DNA of 64,000 nt from Dehalococcoidia bacterium (GTDB taxonomy: Bacteria; Chloroflexota; Dehalococcoidia; Lucifugimonadales; GCA-002694895). The notes below the pieces were generated by a model. It saw nothing but the letters and a program-made list of their open reading frames with translations, was not told the origin of the DNA and did not search any database. Position numbers and translations under genes: made by a program. Location of the stretch: contig JAPYRX010000002.1 in NCBI GenBank assembly GCA_029936815.1, positions 111,866 through 175,865 of the forward strand. Reading direction: 5' to 3'. Below, piece after piece: positions 26,522-34,077 of the stretch (position 1 is its first letter; the number at the start of each line of letters is the position of its first letter).

Positions 26522-27100
26522 ATGAAATTGAATAAATATATTTTCCTATTATTTTTATTATTGAATATCTCTTGTTCAATACATATAGATTCAGAAATTG
26601 AAAATAATAATACAATTAATAATGATCCTAATTCTGAATTGTATAAATTGATTAAAACAGAGGACGTGTCAAAAATTAATTTGAACGATAGATATAAAAA
26701 GATTAGAAACAAAAACAATCTCAGTAAAGAAAAAACTGAAAACGAATTTATGGAGAGATATAAAACGAATGATTTCAAGACAATATATACTAGTAGGCCA
26801 TATACGTTAATTTACTTATGGGAAGATTTCTGAGCAACGTGCATCTCTGCCAAACCTTCTGTGAAAGAGTTAGAAGACAAATTGAATATCAATGAAATTA
26901 TTTTGTATTCAATTCAAGTTTCAAAAATTAGTGTTGGAGAACTTTTTGCAAGTTATTTGAAAAACACAAATGTGCCAACCACTTATTTAATTAATAACAA
27001 ATTAGAGATTATTGATCAAAAAACTGTCACACCTGATATATGGTTTAATCTTGAGAGTAACAAAAATAATATTAAATTATTAATGGTGAGTGGGGATTAA
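26522..27100 (+). pseudogene. Disrupted thioredoxin-like lipoprotein gene
   Basis: The N-terminus is a lipoprotein signal (KYIFLLFLLLNISC, lipobox LNIS-C). The frame runs 103 codons to TGA at 26831-26833 and continues open to 27100. Bridging the TGA gives LIYLWEDF-(stop)-ATCISAKPSVKEL, which aligns with the thioredoxin/TlpA core F-W-A-T-W-C-x-x-C-K-P-S-x-x-E-L. The Trp is a stop, the second Trp is missing, and the second active-site Cys is Ala. Downstream the cis-Pro strand is kept (NVPTTYLINNKLEI). TGA is a normal stop elsewhere here. The combined losses favour a pseudogene over selenocysteine or reassignment, although the rest of the frame is intact. Confidence 0.65.
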
Positions 27101-27109
27101 AAAATTCCA

Positions 27110-27137
27110 AAAAAAAAGCCAGCTGATTAAAGCTGAC
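27110..27137 (-). terminator. Rho-independent terminator, minus strand
   Basis: On the minus strand GTCAGCT-TTAATC-AGCTGGC forms a 7-bp stem (one G-U) followed by nine or more U residues. It lies 80 bp beyond the alkA stop and so can end the murQ-anmK-rluB-alkA operon. It also lies at the very start of the transcript expected from the promoter at 27146-27175. Confidence 0.72.
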
Positions 27138-27145
27138 GTGAAACT

Positions 27146-27175
27146 ATTATAGCATGGTTAAAAAGGGTTTGTCAA
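27146..27175 (-). promoter_or_regulatory. Perfect-consensus sigma-A promoter facing a terminator
   Basis: On the minus strand TTGACA (27175-27170), an 18-nt spacer and TATAAT (27151-27146): both hexamers are perfect. The expected start is near 27139, which leaves only about 25-30 nt before the terminator U-run. The -35 box lies inside a 17-bp near-palindrome (27164-27180, AGGGGTTGACAAACCCT), a possible repressor site. No gene is served in the ordinary sense. Confidence 0.6.
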
Positions 27176-27217
27176 CCCCTCTCCCTCATAGGGACTAGTA
27201 AACGATAAAAAAAATCT

Positions 27218-27850
27218 TTATATTGATTCCCATGATCCATCAATTACTCTCCAAAGATACCAAGAAAATATTGTTCTATAAGGCTTCCATTTTGTTGCTT
27301 CTTTAATCATTTGTTTTTCGCTGTGTTTTTTATTAAAAAGGATATTGAATCCATTCCTTATTGCTAAATCTCCAACAGGGAAAATATCTGGCCTTCCAAG
27401 AGAAAATATTAATAACATATCAATTGTCCAAGGACCTATTCCTTTGATAGTAATCAATTCTTCTTTTAATTTTATGTCTTTCATAGAATTAAAATCTTCA
27501 TATGTATATTCTGTTTCATTAAAGAATTTGGCTGTAGATTTTATATATTCAATTTTCTGCCTAGATAATCCGGCTGACTTTAATTTTAAATCTTTGGTGT
27601 TTAATATTGTTTGAGGATTGATGTTTGTTGCAGAATATAAGTCTTGAAATTTATTGTGTACACTGGATGCTGCTTTAGTACTTATTTGTTGAGAAATGAT
27701 CGACTTAATTAATGACAAGAAAATATTTTTTGTTCCTCTATTTAGATCAGGATTACCGTACTGAGATTTCAATTTTTTTATCACAGGGTAATTTCTAGCA
27801 AGAAAATTAATTCCTTTCTCTAATTCGTCTTTTTCAAATAAATTTATCAT
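27218..27850 (-). CDS. alkA: DNA-3-methyladenine glycosylase (AlkA-like HhH-GPD)
   Basis: 210 residues. The helix-hairpin-helix is KGIGPWTIDM (about 136-145), and the catalytic Asp161 lies in FPVGDLAIRNG. The KAASSVHNKF and SIISQQIS segments are typical of the HhH-GPD core. There is no FeS-cluster cysteine loop, which separates it from Nth/MutY. It removes alkylated purines from DNA. The protein lacks the N-terminal beta domain of E. coli AlkA, like the shorter Mag-type enzymes. It is the last gene of the murQ-anmK-rluB-alkA operon and overlaps rluB by 4 nt (ATGA). Confidence 0.9.
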   Translation of the reverse strand: MINLFEKDELEKGINFLARNYPVIKKLKSQYGNPDLNRGTKNIFLSLIKSIISQQISTKAASSVHNKFQDLYSATNINPQTILNTKDLKLKSAGLSRQKIEYIKSTAKFFNETEYTYEDFNSMKDIKLKEELITIKGIGPWTIDMLLIFSLGRPDIFPVGDLAIRNGFNILFNKKHSEKQMIKEATKWKPYRTIFSWYLWRVIDGSWESI

Positions 27851-28560
27851 TTGTTAATATGTGAATAATAATTTTTCATTTCTTGGTCAGTAGCCATTTC
27901 TAATTGTCTGGTTTTAAGCGTATTCAATTTAAATGGCCCATACTCAGTTCTTTTTAATTTTACTATGTTCAAGTCTAAAAATGACATTATATTTCTAATT
28001 TCTCTGTTTTTACCTTCTTCAAGGGTTAATTTTAATTTAATTGATTTTTTTTGTTCAGATAATATTTGATAATTAAAAGGCCTATATGATAGGTCATTAA
28101 TTTTTGCACCTTTGCTTATTCTTAATAATTTTTTTTCATTTAAAACCCCATTTACTGATACTTCATAAACTCTTTTAAATTTATTTTTTGGTAATTCTAA
28201 GTTTCTAGCAATTTCACCATTGGATGTTAATATAAGTAATCCTTCCGAATAAAAATCTAGTCTTCCGGCAGTTTTGTAATTCCTATATTTAAGGTTGATA
28301 ATATCAAAGATTATTGGTTTGTTATTTTGTTTTTTATGAGAAGTTATAAACTTAATTGGTTTATTAAATTTTAGTATCACTATTTGATTCTTATGTTCTA
28401 CTAATTTATCGTCAAATTGAATATTGTCGGCTTCACTTACAAATGTGATTGGTGATTTGATTGTTATCCCATTTACCTTTATTCTATTTTGATCAATATA
28501 TTTTTCAATTTCTCTTCTTGATCCAATATTTTGTGACGATAAATATTTAGCTATTCTCAC
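27847..28560 (-). CDS. rluB: Pseudouridine synthase, RluB/RsuA family
   Basis: 237 residues from a GTG at 28560 placed right after the anmK stop, with GGAGA as ribosome site 5 nt upstream; this gives MRIAKYLSSQNIGSRREIEK, the usual N-terminus. An ATG at 28587 would add 9 codons inside anmK. An S4 RNA-binding domain (about 1-60) is followed by the catalytic domain with Asp in AGRLDFYSEGLL. EGKNREIRNIM near the C-terminus is typical. It converts a uridine of rRNA to pseudouridine. Confidence 0.9.
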   Translation of the reverse strand: MRIAKYLSSQNIGSRREIEKYIDQNRIKVNGITIKSPITFVSEADNIQFDDKLVEHKNQIVILKFNKPIKFITSHKKQNNKPIIFDIINLKYRNYKTAGRLDFYSEGLLILTSNGEIARNLELPKNKFKRVYEVSVNGVLNEKKLLRISKGAKINDLSYRPFNYQILSEQKKSIKLKLTLEEGKNREIRNIMSFLDLNIVKLKRTEYGPFKLNTLKTRQLEMATDQEMKNYYSHINK

Positions 28561-28561
28561 A

Positions 28562-29656
28562 TTATCTCCATACAGTTTTTTCTCCAATTATATATGTATC
28601 CTTTGCACCTGTAATGGATTTAGCGTTTATTTCAATGTTGTAATAATTTGACGCTGCTAACATAGCAAATCCATATGCTTCTTTATACTTTGGATGTATT
28701 CCTTTTTCGTCTATAGATAATATTTTGTATTCTGGTAGCAAATTGGTTAAGTTTTTCAATATTGACTTATTATTTATTCCTCCACCTGAAATATATACAG
28801 AAGTATTTTTAGATTTGTGAATATTTTTTATATTTAAAGCTATGGACAGAGATGTGAAATAAGTTAGGTTAGCTAAATTATTTTCATGTGAAATAGAAGG
28901 ATTTATATTTTTTTCTATCCAATCTACTCCAAAAAGTTCTTTCCCAGTACTTTTTGGTGGATTAGCTGATATAAAATTTTCGTTTTGTATCCATTTATCC
29001 ACTGTATTAATATCAAAAACTCCTTTGAGAGCTATTTCTCCTCCCTTATCATATTGTTGGGATAAAAATTTAACACAATAGAGATCAGACAATGACATTC
29101 CAGGGCCTGTGTCAAATCCTAAAGGTTCTTTATCTTTGCTTAAAATTGTTATATTAGAAATCCCTCCTATATTTAAAGTAATTACATCTTCTTTTTCATT
29201 ATTAAATATCCATTTATCAACTATTGGGATCAGTGGTGCTCCTTGCCCTTCATTGATAATGTCTTTTATTCTGAAATTGTAAATTACTGGAACTTTAAGG
29301 AGTTTTGATATATATAAAGGTTCTCCTATTTGCACACTTGAATGTGTTCCATTATGATAAATCGTTTGCCCGTGTATCCCAATCATATCAATATTAAAAT
29401 TATTTTTTGTAATCCAATCATTTATTTTTACAGCCCATAATTTTCCTAAATCCATATGAGCTTGAGATATTTTAGATATTGACGAATTATTTAATTCTAA
29501 TAAATATTTGGTGAAATCATTTGAGTACTTTATATATTTTGTTTTGATAATTTCCCCAACAGGAATATTGTTTACTACACGGCATTCGATTAAGCATAAA
29601 TCCATGCCATCACATGATGTCCCTGTCATTAACCCTATAATATTAATTTTATCCAT
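28562..29656 (-). CDS. anmK: Anhydro-N-acetylmuramic acid kinase
   Basis: 364 residues, full length. Signatures: the N-terminal GLMTGTSCDGMDLCLIE, GIHGQTIYHNG, INEGQGAPLIPIVD, LNIGGISN, GFDTGPGMSLSD and YISGGGINN. It phosphorylates and hydrolyses 1,6-anhydro-MurNAc, a murein breakdown product, to MurNAc-6-phosphate. murQ, whose enzyme acts on the product, lies immediately upstream in the same operon (3 nt apart), giving a complete cytoplasmic two-step recycling path. Confidence 0.96.
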   Translation of the reverse strand: MDKINIIGLMTGTSCDGMDLCLIECRVVNNIPVGEIIKTKYIKYSNDFTKYLLELNNSSISKISQAHMDLGKLWAVKINDWITKNNFNIDMIGIHGQTIYHNGTHSSVQIGEPLYISKLLKVPVIYNFRIKDIINEGQGAPLIPIVDKWIFNNEKEDVITLNIGGISNITILSKDKEPLGFDTGPGMSLSDLYCVKFLSQQYDKGGEIALKGVFDINTVDKWIQNENFISANPPKSTGKELFGVDWIEKNINPSISHENNLANLTYFTSLSIALNIKNIHKSKNTSVYISGGGINNKSILKNLTNLLPEYKILSIDEKGIHPKYKEAYGFAMLAASNYYNIEINAKSITGAKDTYIIGEKTVWR

Positions 29657-29659
29657 TGT

Positions 29660-30490
29660 TTATATAATTCTACTTAGAAATCCGTCATTGTCTTTTATTA
29701 AATTTTTAGCTTTTTGATAACTGATTTTTTTAATATACATAACTATTGCAGTTTTTATTTCTTGATTTGAACATTCAAAAAGTTTCTCTGCAGATTTAAG
29801 GTCAGTATTAGCAATTTCAGAGATCATATCAATTGATCTTTTAATCAATTTTTTATTTAGAGGTTTCATATTAACCATATAATTTTTGTATGTTTTCCCG
29901 GACCTGATCATAGCAATAGTACTTATCATGTTTAATAATTGTTTTGTCAAAGTTCCTGACGACATTCTTGTTGATCCCAAGATTTTTTCTTTTGTGACAC
30001 CTAGTTCTATATTTATATCGTATTTACTTTTTGAGATATTTGAGATTAAACAAGTTTTAACTTTATTAGATTTGGAATCATCTAATGCTGAAATTGTGTA
30101 CGGAGTATTTCCACTTGTACTTATACCTATTACAAGATCCTTAGAAGAAATTCCTTTATTATTTAATTGGATTATACCTGCGGATACTGAATCTTCAGAT
30201 CCTTCTATTGATTGTGTCATTGCACTATCTCCGCCAGCAATTAACCCAATAAATGTATAGTCACCAAAAGTGGGGTAAATTTCTGATGATTCAATCATTC
30301 CTAACCTCCCGCTTGTACCTGCTCCGATAAAAAATATTTTATTTTTATTGACAATTCTTTGAGTACACTCATCAATCAGTTTTTTGATTTCGCTTTTGTT
30401 ATTCTCAACTACATCCGAAAAAGAAATTTCTTCATTTGCAAATTCTTTAATCAAATTATCTGTTGATGTATTTTCATAATTTTGTAACAT
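29660..30490 (-). CDS. murQ: N-acetylmuramic acid 6-phosphate etherase
   Basis: 276 residues, a little shorter than E. coli MurQ (298). The SIS fold has the signature FFIGAGTSGRLGMIESSEIYP with the catalytic Glu, then GDSAMTQSIEGSEDS and GISTSGNTPYTI. It cleaves the lactyl ether of MurNAc-6-P to GlcNAc-6-P and D-lactate. It is the first gene of murQ-anmK-rluB-alkA, and divergent from the AhpD-like gene at 30562. nagA/nagB and a MurNAc transporter are not in the window. Confidence 0.95.
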   Translation of the reverse strand: MLQNYENTSTDNLIKEFANEEISFSDVVENNKSEIKKLIDECTQRIVNKNKIFFIGAGTSGRLGMIESSEIYPTFGDYTFIGLIAGGDSAMTQSIEGSEDSVSAGIIQLNNKGISSKDLVIGISTSGNTPYTISALDDSKSNKVKTCLISNISKSKYDINIELGVTKEKILGSTRMSSGTLTKQLLNMISTIAMIRSGKTYKNYMVNMKPLNKKLIKRSIDMISEIANTDLKSAEKLFECSNQEIKTAIVMYIKKISYQKAKNLIKDNDGFLSRII

Positions 30491-30561
30491 TTAATATTTT
30501 ATTCTTAATAAAAATTTTATTATATTATTATCATACATTTATATTAATCGGAGTAAAAGTA

Positions 30562-30954
30562 ATGTCAATTTTAAAACCTATATCGGAAAATGATGCAAGC
30601 GAGAAAGTGAAAAATGTGTTTGAAGAAATCAAAGTGTCAAAAAATGTTAATGTAGTTCCAAATTTTTGGAGAACTATTGCAAACAATTCAGACACGCTAG
30701 AATGTACATGGAATTCTGTACAACAAGTTATGAAAGAAGGAAGTTTGAATTCATTGTTTAAAGAATTGATATATATTGCAGTTTCAATGACAAATAGTTG
30801 CGAATATTGTATTAGATCACATACAAAATCAGCTCAAACAAAGGGCATAAGTGATGAAATGCCTAACGAATTAATTGCTGTCGTAGCAATGGCAAATGAG
30901 ACGAGCAGGTTGGTTGAATCCTACCAGGTTGAAGTAGATGAGAATTTGAAATGA
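30562..30954 (+). CDS. AhpD-like carboxymuconolactone decarboxylase-family protein
   Basis: 130 residues from the ATG at 30562, with GGAG 8 nt upstream; the frame is open further upstream but overlaps murQ, so the later start is preferred. The redox motif CEYCIRSH has the C-x2-C and His arrangement of AhpD-type proteins, which reduce peroxides or protein disulfides. The C-terminal helices are typical of the family. A monocistronic redox enzyme is likely; its partner is unknown. Confidence 0.87.
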   Translation: MSILKPISENDASEKVKNVFEEIKVSKNVNVVPNFWRTIANNSDTLECTWNSVQQVMKEGSLNSLFKELIYIAVSMTNSCEYCIRSHTKSAQTKGISDEMPNELIAVVAMANETSRLVESYQVEVDENLK

Positions 30955-30958
30955 TATT

Positions 30959-31762
30959 TTAGTACCATATAAATTCTGTAGCAAAGAGTATGTCTGATCC
31001 TAGCAATACCCCAAGAGTAATACTTAATACTCCAGCAATTCCATTTAGCCCTTTAATAACATTTTTGTTATTGTTCCCCAATGCAAATGGAAGTGATAAC
31101 AAGAATGTCATTATAGACATAGATACAATTGTCCCAAGACCAAAAAGCGATATGAATAATATTCCTTTTAATGTGTTATTTATAGAAGGCAAGAGAATAA
31201 GCATTACTGCTGCACTTCCAGCTAAGCTGTGAACAATTCCGATTATAAAAGATTTCATTCTGAAATGTGGTTTATGGAACGAAAATTTAGAGTGTTTTTC
31301 AATTTCTATATCATGGTGATGATCGTCGTGAATTTTTATTTTTGGTAATTTTAATATGTTATATATTTTACTGAAAAATAAACCGATCAAATCTTTGTTT
31401 TTCATTGAAATAACCAATGCTTGAAGTCCTAGTAAAATTAGCATTAATGCAACAAGGAATTCGAAATAATGAGAGATATCTTCGTAATTATTCATTAAAT
31501 CTCTAAGATTAAGAATTATCAATCCAAGAATTAAGAGAGGAATAGTATGCCCTAATCCCCAAGATGTTCCAATCCAAAACCCTCTCCATATGTTTTTGGA
31601 TTTTGATACAATTGTTGAGACAGCTACAACATGATCAGCGTCTGTTGCATGCCTTAGACCCATAGCTAACCCAAGAATAAACATTGTAACCCATTTGGAA
31701 TCTGGTAATGATCCTTCTAGAAAAGCAAAATAACTTGAATATAAATAAGATATTTCTATCAT
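30959..31762 (-). CDS. High-affinity nickel (NicO/NiCoT-type) permease
   Basis: 267 residues with about six hydrophobic helices. The nickel-cobalt transporter signature H-x4-D-H is present in MGLRHATDADHVVAVST (His38, Asp43, His44), with a following GTSWGLGHTIP. A His-rich cytoplasmic loop (KIHDDHHHDIEIEKH) may bind metal. A Nur-type operator lies 37 nt upstream and a Fur-family gene lies directly upstream on the same strand, which strongly supports nickel as substrate. Its 3' end nearly meets the AhpD-like gene, 4 nt apart. Confidence 0.88.
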   Translation of the reverse strand: MIEISYLYSSYFAFLEGSLPDSKWVTMFILGLAMGLRHATDADHVVAVSTIVSKSKNIWRGFWIGTSWGLGHTIPLLILGLIILNLRDLMNNYEDISHYFEFLVALMLILLGLQALVISMKNKDLIGLFFSKIYNILKLPKIKIHDDHHHDIEIEKHSKFSFHKPHFRMKSFIIGIVHSLAGSAAVMLILLPSINNTLKGILFISLFGLGTIVSMSIMTFLLSLPFALGNNNKNVIKGLNGIAGVLSITLGVLLGSDILFATEFIWY

Positions 31763-31798
31763 TTGATTAATTAAATTAATAGGATTTTAATTATAAGA

Positions 31799-31821
31799 TT
31801 ATTGCAAATTAGTTGCAATAA
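31799..31821. promoter_or_regulatory. Nur-type operator TTGCAA-N5-TTGCAA
   Basis: A perfect 9-bp inverted repeat, TTATTGCAA (31799-31807), spacer ATTAG, and TTGCAATAA (31813-31821). Its core equals the published Streptomyces Nur box TTGCAA-N5-TTGCAA for nickel-dependent Fur-family repressors. It sits 37 nt upstream of the nickel permease start and directly after the regulator's stop codon. Confidence 0.72.
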
Positions 31822-32235
31822 CTAATTACATTCTGAACATTTACCAATATATACAAAATTATTATTTATTAAATTAAATTTGGTATCGTTTTGTAAAATA
31901 GAATTTATAGAATTTATAGAATCATTGGAAATATCTACTATTTTGTCACATGTTTCACATATTACATGCACATTTTGATCATTATCATTTAAAAAATATA
32001 TAGCAGATTTGTGAGGAATATGTGAATGTTGTAATAAGCCCAATTCTTCCAATGCTTCAAGAGTTCTATAAATGGTAGTTCGATCAACTTTTGATTTTGA
32101 TTTTTCATTTATTATTTGATGTAATTGCTGAACATTGAAATGAAAGTGAAGATTTGTTTCTAATAATTCACATATCATTTTCCGTGATCCTGTGATCCTG
32201 TATCCATTGTTTTTAAGAGCGCTTAATAAGTTCAT
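31822..32235 (-). CDS. Fur-family metalloregulator, probably Nur (nickel)
   Basis: 137 residues. A winged helix spans about 1-80 (VDRTTIYRTLEALEELGLLQ is the Fur recognition-helix region). The C-terminal metal domain carries two C-x2-C pairs, CETC and CSEC, for structural zinc. Fur, Zur, PerR and Nur look alike; here the adjacent nickel permease and the TTGCAA-N5-TTGCAA operator point to a nickel sensor. With nickel it would repress permease transcription. No operator was seen before its own start, so autoregulation is not evident. Confidence 0.85.
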   Translation of the reverse strand: MNLLSALKNNGYRITGSRKMICELLETNLHFHFNVQQLHQIINEKSKSKVDRTTIYRTLEALEELGLLQHSHIPHKSAIYFLNDNDQNVHVICETCDKIVDISNDSINSINSILQNDTKFNLINNNFVYIGKCSECN

Positions 32236-32327
32236 TCGTTAATTATACATTAATACTTTTTTATCAAATAAATCTAAACTGATATATAATCAAACTAAAT
32301 ATATAAGTATTGGTTATGAAAATAATT

Positions 32328-33440
32328 CTATTTAGGTTGAGGGTATATTCTGTTAAGCAATGACATTATTTCTGTTTTTGGCTTTCTTAAAAACAGATCA
32401 AAATCGTTAACCGCATATTTGTAATCTATACCAAAGTATTTTTTAAATGCAATTTCAAAATCTCCTTCAGCTTCTAAGTTAGAATAAAATTTATGTATTT
32501 TTTCCTCCCCAACTTTGTCTATAAGGTAAGCAGTAAACCAAGCTCCTATTTCATATCCAATTTTTTTCTCTTCTCCATTCCAAGTAAATTCATTTATTGT
32601 TTTTTCTGATTTTAAATACTTATCAATAAGTACCCCTTGCCATTCTGCCCAAAGAGAGCTTTCCATTTTATCTATAAAATATTCTCGATCTTGCATTTCT
32701 TTTGCATAATAATAATATGAGAAGAAAACTGCATTTCCTTCTACCCACCATGGAACATCAACATTTGGATCACTACCAGTGCCTAATTTACCTGCGATTT
32801 TCTTTTCATCCTTATAAGATCTATCTTTGGTTAGATTTGAATATTGGTATATATGAAACATTTCATGTAACGTTACGTAGCCATAGGAATCTGAGTGCTC
32901 GGGCAAATCATGACTGTTACTTATAAATAAATTAAATCCATCTCGTTTGCTATTACTTGATATAGAAGATCCTGTTACTCTTCCTTCTTTTTGAGTAAAT
33001 AAACACAAACCAAAATTACAACCTCTCTGTTTTGAATTACATTTCCCATTATCATAACCATTATTACCTTTTCCGCTGTTATGATATTTTTTTATATGAT
33101 CACACCATATTTTTTCCAATTGCATTGCACTTTCTAAATTGTTTCTGTCGAGTACTGCTATATAGATAGGGTTAACTATTTCCCAATTTGTGGAAGGTTT
33201 GTCAAAAAATAATCTCTCAGCTACACAAACCCATTTTGTAATTAAATCTATGCCCTCATCACTTACTGTATCTGATGCCAAAATATAAGCTTCTATTTTG
33301 TTTGCACAATCTATTTTTGGTAAATCGATTGTTAAGTTATCGGGTGATACTGTATTGCTTGCTTGATTTGAGGAGCAAGAAATTAATAACAAAACAATAA
33401 CAGATATATATAATGTCTTATGTATATGTTTGAGACCCAT
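32328..33440 (-). CDS. Gluzincin-type metalloprotease lipoprotein
   Basis: 370 residues. Lipoprotein signal at the N-terminus (YISVIVLLLISC, lipid Cys at 22). The zinc site is LHEMFHIYQ (His192, Glu193, His196) with a third ligand Glu234 in WWVEGNAVF, the gluzincin HExxH...E plan of peptidase MA-like families. Cysteines in CDH, GKCNSKQRGCNFGLC suggest disulfides outside the cell. I cannot name a subfamily. It probably acts on surface proteins or peptides. A 161-bp gap with a GC-rich pocket lies upstream. Confidence 0.72.
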   Translation of the reverse strand: MGLKHIHKTLYISVIVLLLISCSSNQASNTVSPDNLTIDLPKIDCANKIEAYILASDTVSDEGIDLITKWVCVAERLFFDKPSTNWEIVNPIYIAVLDRNNLESAMQLEKIWCDHIKKYHNSGKGNNGYDNGKCNSKQRGCNFGLCLFTQKEGRVTGSSISSNSKRDGFNLFISNSHDLPEHSDSYGYVTLHEMFHIYQYSNLTKDRSYKDEKKIAGKLGTGSDPNVDVPWWVEGNAVFFSYYYYAKEMQDREYFIDKMESSLWAEWQGVLIDKYLKSEKTINEFTWNGEEKKIGYEIGAWFTAYLIDKVGEEKIHKFYSNLEAEGDFEIAFKKYFGIDYKYAVNDFDLFLRKPKTEIMSLLNRIYPQPK

Positions 33441-33477
33441 AATTCATTATAACCTGTAAGTGCAATACATCTCCCTT

Positions 33478-33571
33478 CGTAGCTCCCTTACGCGTACACG
33501 CACACGCGTGTTGTGTGTTTTATTTGTATTATAAGAGGATCGAAATATATAGCTCCTCACACGCGTAGGGA
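33478..33571. repeat. GC-rich pocket with ACGCGT inverted/direct repeats
   Basis: In a gap of otherwise AT-rich DNA, TCCCTTACGCGT (33484-33495) and ACGCGTAGGGA (33561-33571) form an imperfect inverted repeat about 65 bp apart. A third ACGCGT lies at 33503-33508, inside ACACGCACACGCGTG. TAGCTCC occurs twice (33480 and 33550). The base composition contrasts sharply with its surroundings. Function unknown; a protein-binding or recombination site, or imported DNA, are possibilities. Confidence 0.5.
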
Positions 33572-33601
33572 AATAAGTATCTCAAAAGTAACTAAATATA
33601 T

Positions 33602-33847
33602 TTAGTTACAATCCATTTCAGTACAGGCCAAACCTCCATTCATGCATCTACACTGATTACAATAATTAGAGCCTGTATCCCATCCATCCCATCCATCATC
33701 AACTAATTCGCCACCAGATAATTTACAGGATTTTAATTTTTCATTCTGCTGACTTTGATCAAATATTCCGACAAACCAAATCACAACAGATATAAAACCT
33801 ACAATGAATAATGTAGTTATAATAATATCTGTTCTTTTACCTAACAT
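33602..33847 (-). CDS. Membrane-anchored Cys-rich mini-protein (pacifastin/VWC-like)
   Basis: 81 residues. A transmembrane helix at about 8-28 is followed by a short linker and a six-Cys module (Cys41, 63, 66, 68, 75, 80). The spacing C-N-x-C-x-C-x6-C-T-x3-C (CNQCRCMNGGLACTEMDC) matches the second half of pacifastin-type inhibitors and the VWC fold, both extracellular disulfide-rich domains. The linker is rich in Trp, Gly and Asp (DDGWDGWDTGSNY). Such domains are mostly eukaryotic, so transfer or convergence is possible. Repeat copy 1 begins about 13 nt upstream of the start. Confidence 0.6.
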   Translation of the reverse strand: MLGKRTDIIITTLFIVGFISVVIWFVGIFDQSQQNEKLKSCKLSGGELVDDGWDGWDTGSNYCNQCRCMNGGLACTEMDCN

Positions 33848-33859
33848 AATTGTTATTAT

Positions 33860-34032
33860 AAGTCCTTTTTAGAAAAAAAAGTCTGTCACGCATATGTACA
33901 ACCTACAACCACAAAACCTAAGCCATACCCCCTATCAACAATCAAACCTAACCAATCTACCATCAACACCAACAACTACCACAACAAGAGCAACACCACC
34001 AAGACCAAGCCCTTTACAAGCAAAGCTCGTGC
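33860..34032. repeat. C-skewed ~170-bp repeat, copy 1
   Basis: Starts AGTCCTTTTTAGAAAA, then GTCACGCATATGTAC (33885-33899), a stretch on the plus strand almost lacking G (ACAACCACAA, CACCAACAACTACC), and ends ACAAGCAAAGCTCGTGC. It matches copy 2 at 36976-37140 over its full length, best at both ends, with small indels in the middle. It lies directly upstream of the minus-strand Cys-rich gene, so it would be transcribed as a GU-rich leader. Confidence 0.8.
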
Positions 34033-34077
34033 AAGAATATATCTCTCTCTCAAATTCTTATTTATCTTTATTATTCA

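Noticed and set aside
26831..26833. TGA as selenocysteine or as a Trp codon
   Set aside because: No selenocysteine machinery or SECIS-like stem was seen, the position is Trp in the family, and TGA ends several intact genes here (for example nuoE and the M20 gene).
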